DNA of 64,000 bases, from the NCBI GenBank assembly GCA_009741485.1, contig VKON01000105.1, positions 397,213-461,212 on the forward strand, written 5' to 3'. The notes beneath the pieces were generated by a model. It was not told where the DNA came from, did no database searches, and saw nothing but the letters and a program-made list of their open reading frames with translations. Shown one piece after another: positions 52,217 to 64,000 of the stretch (positions are counted from its first letter, which is position 1; every line of letters starts with the position of its first letter). The position numbers and the translations under genes are program-made. Source of the stretch: Malurus cyaneus samueli. Taxonomy: Eukaryota > Chordata > Aves > Passeriformes > Maluridae.

Positions 52217-53057
52217 TCAGGGCTGGGGTGTGAGGCGGCCACTAAAGACGGGAAGTCGCCGGTTGTGCCAGAGGACGAAGAGGAAGGGGCGCAGGGCCTC
52301 ACAGCCAGGGCGCGATGCGAGTCTGCAACCGAGGTGGCCATGGCCGCCCGCACTCCACGCCGGCCTCGTCCAAGGCCACACCGCCGCTGCCATAGCGCCG
52401 CGTCCACCGCAACGCCAGGCCCACGCGCCAGCAACGCAGCTCCGCCGTCCAGAACAGCCCGAGTCTGCGGACACCGGCCTCAGCGCGCTCCCGCGGCAAC
52501 GGGGGCAGAGGGGACAATCCGGGATGGAGGGAACACTCATGGGGACGTCTGAGGGTTACCCCACAGAGAAAGGACCAGTGGGGAACAGATCGGTGGACAC
52601 TATGGAGGCGCCAGGGGACACTAGGGTGTGGGGAACACGGGGGGATGGGGGATTATTGGGACCACGAGAATGAGAGACAGTGGAGAGACATGCAAAGGAC
52701 ATGGGACCGGGACACTTGGAGGGAACATGACACCAGGGAATTGGGGAACATACGGGGGAAGGTGACCCCAGGGGAGGACCCGTTGCATCCTGCAGGGAGT
52801 AATGTCACCGCGCGGGGAGTGATGTGACCCCGCAGCCCGCCCAGCCCCTGCGGTGCCACCAGGGGTGTCCTTACCCAGTCGCTGGACCGCGTCCACCACG
52901 TCCAGGGCGAGGTCGAGGCGCAGGCGGGGCAGGGACAGCGCGGTGGCCCGGAGCGGGGTGCGGGCCGCCCGCCGCAGCAACCCCAGGAAGGTCGGGGTCC
53001 GCGCCTTCTCCCAGGGTTCTCCGGACGCGTCCAGGGGCCCCCGTGGCATCAGCACCA
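52217..53057 (-). CDS. SERPING1: C1-inhibitor serpin, last two exons (partial, frame-broken)
   Basis: SERPING1 is the secreted serpin that inhibits C1r, C1s, kallikrein and factor XIIa. The penultimate exon (53,057-52,875, cut by the gap) encodes the motif RATALSLPRLRLDLALDVVD followed by AVQRLG, matching the serpin segment [20 protein letters not shown] in human. The last exon begins after an acceptor near 52,480 and ends at TGA 52,217. It contains ALDEAGVE (hinge region, human TETGVE) and the C-terminal RPFLFVLWHNRRLPVFSGRL (human QPFLFVLW...FPVFMGR). These pieces lie in different frames, so at least two indels separate them. The reactive-centre loop, including the P1 residue, cannot be read reliably. 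The rest of the gene is in or beyond the gap. Confidence 0.88.
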
Positions 53058-53082
53058 NNNNNNNNNNNNNNNNNNNNNNNNN
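53058..53082. other. Assembly gap (25 N)
   Basis: Exactly 25 undetermined bases interrupt a SERPING1 exon on the left. The right side resumes in sequence belonging to the ZDHHC5 promoter, so the gap is not a simple within-gene gap. Confidence 0.99.
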
Positions 53083-53787
53083 AGAGCAGGGATCTCCTTC
53101 GGCCGCGGCACAGGGGCTGAGCTCCCGGTGCCCAAAACAGCGCGGTGAAGGCGTTCCCGGGACACGGGGACAGGCCGGGTGCGGGACAGCCAACGAGTCC
53201 CCGGGCGCTCCTGCGGCGGCCACGGCCGCTCCCCGGCCCGGGCGGTTTCCAGCGCGGGGACGAGCCCCCGCTCGGTGCGTTCACCCGCACTCCTCCATAG
53301 GGGCGGCCCCGGCCCGCGGGACACCTCTCCCGCCAGCCCCACCGCCGCTCCCGCAGCCCCCGGCGCGGAGGAAGTCCCGGTACCGGCGGGGCGCGGGCAC
53401 GGCAGCCGGGGCAGGAGGAAGGGCGCTCCCGTGCAGAGGCACCGCGGCCATCGGGCAGGACGGCCGTGCGGAACGGGGAGAGGGGCGGCCGGGCAGGGGT
53501 CGGTGCCCGCCGGGGCGCAGGGCAGGAGGGTTGCGCGAGGCGGTGAGGGACACTGGGGCACGGCCGAGCGGCGTGTGGGGGAGCCGCGGGGGCAGCGGCG
53601 GGGCGGGGCGGCCGCGGCCGGCCCCGAGGAGGGCGCGAGGGTGAGCGGCGGGCCGGGGCCGGGCGGCAGCGGCGGCGCGGCGCGGTTCCGGCGGGGCGGC
53701 CGGCCACGTGACTCAGCCGGCGGAGGCCGCGCGCGCGGCGGCGCTCCGGGCACGGACGGCGGCGCGCGGCGCTGCGGGCGGACGTCC
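53083..53787 (-). repeat. Direct duplicate of ZDHHC5 promoter block (copy of 45,655-46,350)
   Basis: The sequence follows 45,655-46,350 base by base in the same orientation, with frequent one-base homopolymer differences (for example GAGCTCCGGTGCCCC versus GAGCTCCCGGTGCCC). The noncoding-exon donor of the original is altered here by such an indel. The next roughly 100 bases (53,788-53,890) match nothing and act as a bridge. Confidence 0.9.
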
Positions 53788-53890
53788 GCACATTTATTCA
53801 GCGTCGAGACCTGTGTGAGTAGTGCTATTCATTCTGCTGGTTGCGCCCGCGCGCTGCCACCCGGGCGACTGTCCTTTCACAGGCATTGGG

Positions 53891-55784
<1,894 letters not shown>

Positions 55785-55797
<13 letters not shown>

Positions 55798-56125
55798 CTC
55801 CCTCCCCCACCATCCATCCTCCCCCCTCTCTCTCCTCCCTTCATCCCTGCCTCCTCCCTCCTCCTGCCCTCTCCTTACCCTTTCTTCTCTCCCCATCCTT
55901 CTTCCTTCCTCCTCCTTTCCCCTCCTCCTCCTCCCTCCCTCCCTCCCCCCTCCCTCCTCCTCCCCTCCCTCCTCCTCCCTCCCTCCTCCTCCTCCCTCCC
56001 TCCCTCCATCCCTCCTCTGTCCTTCTCCTCTCTGCAACCTTGTCTCTCCTCCTCTCCTCCTCTCCTCCCTCCTCCTCCTTCCTCTCCCCGCCATCCTCCC
56101 CCTTTCCCCCCATCTCCTCACCTCA
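55785..56125 (+). repeat. Homopyrimidine CT-rich tract (inverse of 51,825-52,200)
   Basis: A tract of CTCCTCC and CCTCCCTCC units, the reverse complement of the purine tract in the left arm. Unit number differs between the arms. Confidence 0.85.
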
Positions 56126-56197
56126 CTGCCCCAGCTCGCCAGGGCACAGGGGACCCTGCTCCTCCCGTGCCTCAGTTTCCCCACCAGCTTGGGGTCC

Positions 56198-56203
56198 CAA
56201 TAA
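56198..56203 (+). terminator. SERPING1: SERPING1 poly(A) signal (inverted copy)
   Basis: CCCAATAAAGGCACCG matches the left-arm signal at 51,738-51,743 in inverse orientation. Confidence 0.7.
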
Positions 56204-56366
56204 AGGCACCGATCACCTCCCGGCTCCTGCGTGTGAGGAGGGAAAGGAGCAGGCGGGGCGCACTGGTGCCCCCCACTCTGCGCCAAACTCTGTGCCAGGG
56301 CGAACCAGGGGTGGTGGCAGCGCCGGGGCAAGGTGACACCGCAACTTCTCTAAAAAAAAAAAAGCC

Positions 56367-56372
56367 TTTATT
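56367..56372 (-). terminator. YPEL4: YPEL4 poly(A) signal (inverted copy)
   Basis: The minus strand reads GGTAATAAAGGC followed by a T run, about 85 bases after the YPEL4 stop codon. The left copy at about 51,560-51,590 shows a scrambled version of the same bases. Confidence 0.75.
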
Positions 56373-56456
56373 ACCTAGAAAAGCCCGCAACCCCCCCCGC
56401 GCGTGTGCGACCCGGGGGCACCGCACGCCAGCCCCCCATCCAGCCGTGCCCTCGCC

Positions 56457-57590
56457 TCAGTCCCAGCCGTTCTCCTTCACCATGTGCGACATCTCGATGA
56501 TGAACTTGCCTTCCTTGTACTTCTGGCTGCTCTCGAATGCCTGTTCCTGACGAGGGGGAGGAACGGGGCGGTGTCACCCATCCCATGCCCCGGTGGGCGC
56601 TGCCTTCCCCAGGGCTCGGGGGTGTCCGCAGCAAAGCTTTGGGGCCTGCCCAGGCAGGGGTTGAGGCCCCCGGGCAATGCCCGCAGCGGGTAGGGGTCCC
56701 AGCTGGGGGGCACTCACGTATTTCCAGCCCAGGGTGGTCTTGCAGCTCTGGCAGAAGATATCGGCCACCGAGTGCAGCCCCGTCAGCAGCAGGCGCTGCT
56801 CAGCCGGGCCGCAGCCCACGTTCACCCTGCACCGAGAGCGGGGCATCCCACAGGCTCGGCACAGCCGGCCCGGGGACCCCCGGGGACCCTCGGGGACCCC
56901 CGCCCCACTGCCATCCCCGGGGTCGGCCAGTACTCACACGGAGTTGAACAGGTAGGCACGGCCATGGCTGCCCTGGAAGGACTGTGGGGACACGGTGAGT
57001 GTCACCGGTGGGTCCACCGTGTCCCCTGTCACCGCTCCCTCCCATCCCGATGCACTGCCACCAGCCTGGGGACACCGCAGGGGGACACCTGCCAGCTTGG
57101 GGGCACTCAGGGGGGCATGGTCACCCCATGGGAGCACCACAGGGGACACCTGCCACCCGCAGGATGCCACGCAATGAGGGCACGCTTCCTGCGGCCACCG
57201 TGGGAATGTCCTCACCTCGGGACACAACACGGGGAGCACTCACCACCCTGGGGACACCACAGGGGGACACTTGGAGTGCCAGGGGCACCACGGCAGGGAA
57301 GCCGGCTGTCCCAGTGCCACCATGTGGAGAAACACTCTGGGGACACGGCGGAGGGACCCAGACCCCCCCGGGGACACTGCAAGGGGAGCTCCCGCTGTCC
57401 CAGGCGCACCGGGGACAGTCCCCACCCAGGCCGGGGGTGGCGGTGGCACCTTGGAGATGAGCTCCTCGTGGCGGGCCAGGTGCGCCCGGCAGTGGACGCA
57501 GCTGTAGGTGCGGTGCGAGCGCGGCAGTAACTGCGGAAGGTGCGGGGCGGCAGGCGGGCGGCGGGGGAGCGGCGCGGGCCGGGGCGGCAT
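56457..57590 (-). CDS. YPEL4: Yippee-like 4 (inverted copy; exons 2-4 intact)
   Basis: Exons: 57,590-57,450, 56,981-56,938, 56,826-56,718 and 56,546-56,457. Read in phase they give [55 protein letters not shown] then [16 protein letters not shown], and [20 protein letters not shown] then HMVKENGWD. That is the complete Yippee domain with both CxxC zinc pairs (CVHC and CQSC). Only the first part of exon 1 is damaged: the [10 protein letters not shown] segment seen in the left copy is out of frame here through small losses. Taken together the two copies indicate one normal YPEL4 gene of about the usual 127 residues. The terminal GWD is the family C-terminus. Confidence 0.94.
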
Positions 57591-58957
57591 GGCCCGGGCA
57601 GCGCCCCGGGGGCACCGCGCAGCCCCGCACAGCGCTCGCAGGAAACAGCGCAGCACGCGCCCAGACCGCGTCCGCCCGCGGGCGCGGGGGCTCCGCCGGG
57701 CCCCGCAGAAGGAGGCGGAAAAGGGGGCGCCTGCGGAAAAGGGGAAAGGGGGTGAGGGAAACCACCCCCCCAATCCCTCCCGAGCCGGCTGAGGCAGCGC
57801 GGGGCACGGAGAACCGGGGGGCAACGGGGCCCGAGGGATGGGGGTGTTCCAGCGGGGTCTGGTCTTCCCGATGCCGGGGGTCCCCGGGGAATGGGGGTCC
57901 CCAGGGAGAGTATGTGGCCCTGAGGGGGAGAACGGCGGGGGGGGGGGGGGGATAGGAACCAGAGGAAAGGATGATGGAGCAGCCGACCGGGGATGGGTTT
58001 GAAGGGGACGATGAGGTTGCGAGGGGCGGTGTGAGGTCCCGAGGGTAGATTGTGGGTCGGTGGGGGTAGAAGGGGAATCTCCGGAGGGAGGGCGACGCTG
58101 GGTGGAGGGAATGTTGGTCGAGATAAGGACGGTCCGCGTGGGGGGCAATGTCAGGAGCGGCGGGGGACACGGAGGGGTCCTCGGTGGGGCTTGGGGCTCT
58201 CTGCGGAACGATGGGGGTACCGGGTTCGTGCTCTCCGGGGCCCGGAGCCGCTCACCGCCCGCCGCAGCCCGCTGCGCCGCTGCCGCTGTCGCCGCCGCTG
58301 TCCCGGGCGGGCGCGGGGGCCCTGTGCCCGGGGCGCAATACGGCACGTGATCATCCCGCGGCGTGACATACCTGCCGCACCGCGCCGTCGTCACCGCCCG
58401 GCCCCCCGCTCAGTCAGCCGGCCGCCGGGGATCGCTGCGGCGCCGGCCCCTCCCGGTCCCGCATGTCCCGCGGTACCCCGTCGCCTCATCCCCGTGCCCC
58501 CGTGTCCCCATTCCCGTCCACGTCTCTCGTGTCCCCCATCGTCCCGTGGACCTTTGCCCTCCCCCGCATGTCCCTTCGCCCTGTGCCCGCTCGTCCCACG
58601 TCCCGCTAGTCCACGCCGGTGATGTATAGTCATCACAGCGGAAGCGGGACTGCGTGTAAATGTCATGAGAACGTCATACAAAGGAGCCGGGACTCATCCC
58701 GAGGATGGGGGTGTGAGAGGGGAGCTTCCACTGTAATGAGATGCAAATGAGAGGAGGGGCCGCTGGCGATATGCAAACGAAATGCAAATTAGCAGAGGAA
58801 GCCCGGCAGGATACCCCACGTGATCAGGTGTCCCACGTGACACAGGCACATCACGTGATACAAGGCACCCCACGCTGCCGGCGCCTCGCTCTGACGTCAC
58901 TTCCGTCGCGGCCGCGGCGGGCGAGGGGCGCCGGTCCGGGACCCCCGCGGCGCCGCC
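57591..58957. promoter_or_regulatory. Inverted copy of the YPEL4-CLP1 divergent promoter
   Basis: This is the reverse complement of 48,792-50,310, about 10 percent shorter. It keeps the YPEL4 noncoding-exon donor (exon end at 58,256), two octamers ATGCAAAT and a third near-match around 58,740-58,795, the CACGTG boxes at about 58,820-58,860 and the CRE TGACGTCA near 58,893. A G run at about 57,934-57,951 corresponds to the left-arm C run. Confidence 0.75.
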
Positions 58958-59563
58958 ATGGCGGACGATGGCGCCGAGGAGAAGAAGCAGGTGGCCAAGT
59001 TCGAGCTGGAGCGGGAGACGGAGCTGCGGTTCGAGGTGGAGGCGGCGCAGACGGTGCAGCTGGAACTGCTGACCGGCATGGCCGAGGTGTTCGGCACCGA
59101 GCTCACCCGCAACAAGAAGTTCACGTTCGACGCGGGCGCCAAGGTGGCCGTGTTCACGTGGCACGGCTGCACCGTGCAGCTCAGCGGCCGCACCGAGGTG
59201 GCCTACGTGTCGCGGGACACGCCGATGCTGCTGTACCTGAACACGCACACGGCGCTGGAGCAGATGCGGCGCCAGGCCGAGCGGGAGGACGAGCGCGGGC
59301 CCCGCGTCATGGTGGTGGGGCCCACCGACGTGGGCAAAACCACCGTGTGCCGCTTGCTGCTCAACTACGCCGTGCGCCTGGGCCGCCGGCCCACCTTCGT
59401 GGAGCTGGACGTGGGGCAGGGCTCGGTGTCCATCCCGGGCACCATGGGCGCGCTGTACATCGAGCGCCCGGCCGACGTGGAAGAGGGCTTCTCCCTCCAG
59501 GCTCCCCTCGTCTACCACTTCGGCTCCACCACGCCCGGCACCAACATCAAACTTTACAACAAG
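58958..59563 (+). CDS. CLP1: CLP1 exon 1, third copy (intact, inverted)
   Basis: This gives 202 uninterrupted codons from ATG 58,958 ([20 protein letters not shown]) to the donor at 59,563 (KLYNK then GTGAGC). It includes the N-terminal domain conserved in CLP1, the Walker A P-loop [12 protein letters not shown], the [20 protein letters not shown] segment and [14 protein letters not shown]. It is the best-quality copy of this exon in the window and shows that the left-arm exon is corrupted. The intron with its CR1 follows, and then a heavily damaged exon 2 at 60,283. Confidence 0.93.
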
Positions 59564-59774
59564 GTGAGCAGCCCGGGGGGCTCACACCGGGCTGGTTTTG
59601 GCCCCGGAGCTCCCCAGGCTTTCCCCCCTCCCCGCCCCTCACGCCAGAGGGTCCTGAATCCCCAGGGTGCTCCCGCTGCTGCTGTTTGGGGACAGCGTTT
59701 TAAAAACAGCTTCAGCCTCGTGCATGGCCAGTTTATCGGATCAGGTGGGGAGGAGGCCGAGAGGAAACGAAATG

Positions 59775-60165
59775 GTTAAGGACTGGAGCACCTCCCCTAT
59801 GGAAAGGCTGAGTGAAGGTTGGCAGTCAGCGAGAAGGGAAGTTGTGTGGTACCTCAGAGCAACCTTTCAGCCCTGAAGGGACTACAGAGAAGCTGGAGAG
59901 GGATTTTTTTGTCAGGAACTGGAGTTGTAGGATGGGGTGGAAGGGGTCACAGTGAGGGGAAATTTAGGCTGGATATTGGCGAAGTAATTCTTTACTGTGA
60001 GGGTTGGAGAGCCTGGATAGGTTGCCCGAAGGAAGTGTGGATGCCCTGGATCCCTGAACTGTCCCAAGGACAGGCTGTGTAAGGGCTGGAAGTGATATCC
60101 GCCACTGGACGGAGATGGGCTTAAGGTCCGTTCCAAATCAGACCATTCTTCAATTCCCACGATTT
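59775..60165 (+). mobile_element. CR1 fragment, inverted copy of the CLP1 intron insertion
   Basis: Sense CR1 sequence (GGCTGGATATTGGCGAAGTA, TTCTTTACTGTGAGGGTTGG) is the reverse complement of 47,580-47,985. Differences from the other copies increase toward 60 kb. Confidence 0.88.
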
Positions 60166-60282
60166 ACCACGGGGTGGCTGCTCAGAATGGAGCCTGAAGA
60201 TACCAAGGGCTGGGAAGAGGCTGGGGGACAGAGCAGGGACAGAGGTGACATTTGCGATGGATCCCCTTCTCCCACAGTATAC

Positions 60283-60561
60283 GACGTCATGCCTTGGCCG
60301 ATGATATCGTTGCAAACTCTTAAGGTGCGAGGTTAACCGGCGGGCGTTCCTTCATGCGTGGAGTGCTGTCGAACTTCGCTCATTCGATAAATCATGGCGG
60401 TGATACCACACACTATAGTAAGATTCCATTACGTTACCATTATTAGGATTCCCCGGTTGGGGTGATACAGAGCTCGGGGGCGTACTTATGCCGAGGCGCT
60501 GGGGTTTGCATTGCCCCCGCGATCCGCCTTCGAGGTGGACGTGGTGGTGGTGCTGGACATC
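60283..60561 (+). pseudogene. CLP1: CLP1 exon 2 fragment, heavily corrupted
   Basis: After CTCCCACAG the sequence tracks the start of CLP1 exon 2 (ATCACGTCATGCCTGGCCGA) with scattered inserted bases. It drifts into unmatched sequence for about 120 bases, then matches again at GATCCGCCTTCGAGGTGGAC and GTGGTGGTGGTGCTGGA, and ends. The remaining two thirds of the exon is absent. The pattern of many insertions over short distance is that of raw read error, not neutral pseudogene decay. Confidence 0.8.
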
Positions 60562-63500
60562 TCATAGGGGAGCCCGCAAGTTTCTGCACAGTCTGTACCA
60601 CACAATTCAGGAGCTCCATAAAAAGAAAATACATTACTAATTATGTGGGTGTTGCGTGGGGTCCAACTGAAAACTGCCTATCCACAATCTTCAAAGACAT
60701 TCAGTGTAGTTTGCATTTGTTTAGTCTGATTTACACCATTTTTTTCATAACTATTTCTACAAAGATACAGGATTCTTTTCACAATATTTCGGACTGGGAT
60801 GCATATTCTTACATATCATTGCGCACATCCTAAGGTCTTTAAACGCCCAAAAATTTCATTTCTTTACTCTAATTACTGATATCTAAAGTTTAAGGTCTTT
60901 CTGAAAAATCTATCCATACATGAAAATAGCCGTATTAAGACAACAGGTTGATCTTACCATCTAGAAACCTACGCCCGACGCGCACACCATTACAGGGGAC
61001 CACAGTAAATGCTCAGAATTAGAGAAAAATCTGAGTAACAGAAGGGGAGCACAAGAGGAAACCATGAATAAGACTTTTCTTCCAGGTATGCGTATCTGGG
61101 AACTCTTCCAGGCCACAGCTTCTGGTCGGTAGGCGTGTTTGGAGGCGGCTTCCAAGGAAACTGCACCTGGGGCCAAGTAGCAGCTGGAAGAGCAAATGCC
61201 TTGGTGGGAGCTCGACGGAAGGCGGTTTTCAGGGTGCCTGACTCAGATGGTAGCAATCATGCAGTGCTTAACGAGAAAGAGAAGGGACAGGTGGGTGGTT
61301 TATCAACGGTCCGTGATAGTACGCATCCCCCGTGCCCAATAGCTTATAAAATTATTTTAATCCGTCAGATTTACTGTTCCTCCCACGCCTTCCCGCGCTG
61401 CTTCTACCACACAATGCCTTCGGATAGTTCAAGTTCATGTTTCGTGGCATCCCGAGTACGACAATAGATTCCTCAACAACCGAGATGGTAGGCGAGCTCC
61501 ACCATGGATATCCGGACCGGGGTGCTGCCAGTGGGAAATGTTCTGCCAGACCTGAGGAGGTGTAAATAAATAACACTCTAGTATTATATTAATACCTATA
61601 TCGAGGGAACAATGTGACAGACAAGGGTACTTGAAATACTATCATATCAAGTCGGATAGTTTTAAATGAGTATAGCTAATGCCTGAATAATGAGTGAAAA
61701 TGAACGGCACCGGAGGGGTCGGGAATCACATATGGTCGTATATAGGACTTAACACACGTCTATAGATATTAGTAGTCTACGCAGAGCACCGCCGGACAAC
61801 TTAAGACAACCTATCTGCTCGACCGTCAAAAATAATTGGTAACGGGAATACAGACCTCAATAGACAGAGGGAGAATCCAAAATAGTAGTCTAGCCATGGG
61901 CAAGTCTCTGGACAACGACTGTTGAATGATTTGTTAATACTCTTGGCTTCTCGGGTGAGAGACGGGTACGAAAAGGAGCAAGCACTCCCTAGTGTACCTG
62001 GGTGGTGAAGCGCGCCGGGTTTGAATTCTTCATCATCTTGTGATGCATGACGCATCTTTCATCGTCGATCCATCCTCCCATCATTTCGCATTTATTCAAA
62101 AAGGGACAAAGCAAAACCAACCACACTCAATAGTGCCTAGAAGATCGACTCGGGGCAGCGCTCAGTCGAGTCTTATCGACCCATTAGCATGAATCCCCCT
62201 CCCCCACGGGCGCCCTTCCCCAAGGATAAGGTTCTTGCACTCTGATCCTAAGCGGATTTAGACATACTTGGGACATACGCTTCATGGGAGCTCAAGTAGG
62301 AGGGGCAGGGGCGGGCATGTGGAAGAAGACGAGGTGCGAACCCCCTCCGCACTACATGCCTGGCCTTGTGCGCTCCCCTCCACCGTTATGTGAACCCCCC
62401 CGCGGTGTGACTCCGGTGCGGGCAATCACCGGGACATTTAGAAAATACTGGATCCCTCTTTATACTTGGTACATGTTTGGACATATTAAAAAAAATATGC
62501 TACTGAAGCCTTGCGCGCCGGGTGGACGGTCTGCTGAGTTTGGCGTGTGGTTCACCGGAACGAAAATTGAGAAAGTATCCGGCGGATTTAGGGGCCTGGA
62601 CACCGGCATCATTCACCGGCGGCCTCGAAAATTGCCTGCAACGCCGCTTGGTTTTATAGTCGTTATATATATAAGGATTTTTGGAATATTAGATGCTGTC
62701 CTGCCTGCCCCTTGAGCTCAAATTGAAGGCCTTAACCATACAGAGTGACAAGACTTGACAGCACCAACACAAACCACCGAGTTCTCCCCAGAGGGCCGTT
62801 TATTCACAATCTCCCTCCACCCTCCAGAAAAGCATTTTAATGTATTTGACTTAACAACCTTTCATTTTTGGTTTACAACACCCGGTTTCCCTGCCATGTA
62901 AGGATGGTTCATTTACTTTTGCAGCGCGTCTCCCAGGGTCGCAAGTCCACTGCAGGGGGTGCAATCCGTTTCAGGGCCGGGCTTGGAAGCTTTTGAGCAA
63001 TACCCAACCGACCATGTTGATTTGATGCCTCACTTGAAGAAGACTATGGCTCATAGAACTCTGCTGCTCTAAAAGAATTATCAGCTGCTGAAATCACTTC
63101 AAAGTAATTTTCTGTTCCAAATTAGAGTGCATCTTTGCAGCCTAATCAAGTAATTTAATTTACAGCCACAGATATTATTTATGGCTTATCATTCATACAT
63201 TTTAAGCCGTTTGTCCCTTCCCGCAAAGCGGCGCACCTGCGAGGGCACTGGGTCGCGGGGCGGGCCGCATTTGGCGTGATTGGCGGGGGCCCAATGGATA
63301 GGTCGACCGCGGGAGGGGAGCGCGGGTGTTGATGCAGGTCTAACCGAGCGCGCAGCGGTTTAAGACTCTTAAAAGGCATCATTTCAAACCTAGAACACTT
63401 TTCCCGTCGTAGACACCATGGACATAAGGGCCGCCGCCCTTAAGTGAGCGTCATCGGATTGTGAATGCCTTCAATGGCTCAGAAGCCATCAACAGGGATT

Positions 63501-64000
63501 GGTCCTCACAGCAGCTGTTTGCCATTACACGGCATGGGTCTAACGGGCCTCAAGTTGGACAACAGTCCAGCCGCACGCGCGGCACCTAGCATCTAGCTTA
63601 CATTTTGCCTAAAACAATGCTTCATGTCTCATGGAATGAGATCGTGTCGGCCCGAAATGGAAGAAGAGAGGAGGAAAGAAAGGCAGGAAATCTGTTTTTT
63701 AAATCGTCCAAGATTAGCTTCTCAACAGGTAGAGCAGCCTGATATGACACTTCCAGGACCAGCCGGGATATACAAAACCGGGGCGGCTTGCTCCGGCGGG
63801 CCGAGACGAAGTAGGCTCTGATGGCAGGCTAGTTCAGTCTGAGACAAGGGGTATGGGCCCTGAACTATCGGCCCCGCGGCCGACATGAACTACGACCGCT
63901 ACACATCCTCACCTCGGCGAGACGCGGCAAAGTGTGCGGGACGGCAGTAGCTCCTCGGGGCCCGGGCCGGGCAGGGGCACTGGCCCGCCCTCCACGCCGC
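60562..64000. other. Unrecognised mosaic sequence
   Basis: No exon of the next expected genes, repeat family or RNA gene was recognised. Stretches that look like ordinary AT-rich bird noncoding DNA (for example 60,590-60,830 and 62,740-63,190) alternate with stretches where CG dinucleotides are frequent despite low GC and stops occur in all frames (for example 61,560-62,300 and 63,400-63,700). The longest open frame (62,284-62,715) resembles nothing I know. Part of this may be erroneous consensus. Confidence 0.5.

Noticed and set aside
57121..58394. Long minus-strand frames (349-384 residues) over YPEL4 exon 1
   Set aside because: They include intron and promoter sequence; only the short YPEL4 exon pieces inside resemble a protein.
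62284..62715. 143-residue open frame in the terminal mosaic
   Set aside because: No recognisable motif, no start context or splice logic, and it lies in sequence of doubtful quality.

Overview
The window is vertebrate nuclear DNA and almost certainly avian. Every gene is split by GT-AG introns, promoters sit in CpG islands, and there are several 3'-end fragments of the bird/reptile CR1 LINE. The species cannot be told from the sequence. Gene order matches human 11q12.1 read in reverse: CTNND1(-), BTBD18(+), SELENOH(-), TMX2(-), MED19(+), ZDHHC5(-), CLP1(-), YPEL4(+), SERPING1(-). All nine genes keep their relative order and orientation.

Layout. Positions 1-18,100 hold the 5' part of CTNND1 (p120-catenin): four coding exons at 1,324-3,742, a 14-kb first intron, and a CpG-island promoter near 17.2-18.2 kb. 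Positions 18.3-22.2 kb are intergenic. Positions 22.4-31 kb are very compact. BTBD18 and SELENOH end tail to tail. SELENOH is a selenoprotein with an in-frame UGA and a plausible SECIS element. TMX2 and MED19 share a 226-bp divergent promoter, and MED19 and ZDHHC5 converge. ZDHHC5 runs from 30.8 to 46.3 kb with 11 phase-consistent coding exons. CLP1 (46.8-48.8 kb), YPEL4 (50.3-51.5 kb) and the last two exons of SERPING1 (52.2-53.06 kb) follow.

A 25-N gap lies at 53,058. Beyond it the sequence repeats the same locus in scrambled form. First comes a direct-orientation chimera (53.08-55.02 kb) of the ZDHHC5 promoter joined to CLP1 exon 1. Then comes an inverted copy (about 55.1-60.3 kb) of SERPING1 3' end, YPEL4, the shared promoter, and CLP1 exon 1 plus a corrupted exon 2. 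The copies differ mainly by single-base homopolymer-length changes, so I read this as uncorrected long-read or contig-end sequence rather than a real triplication. The last 3.4 kb is an unrecognised mosaic.

The genes have unrelated jobs: cadherin stabilisation, transcription (Mediator), palmitoylation, RNA 5'-phosphorylation in tRNA and mRNA processing, ER redox, and complement control. They form a conserved housekeeping cluster, not a pathway. I found no new biological system. The most useful observations are the assembly palindrome, the frame-broken MED19, CLP1, YPEL4 and SERPING1 exons, the selenocysteine site, the loss of an alternative CTNND1 start codon, and the promoter architectures.
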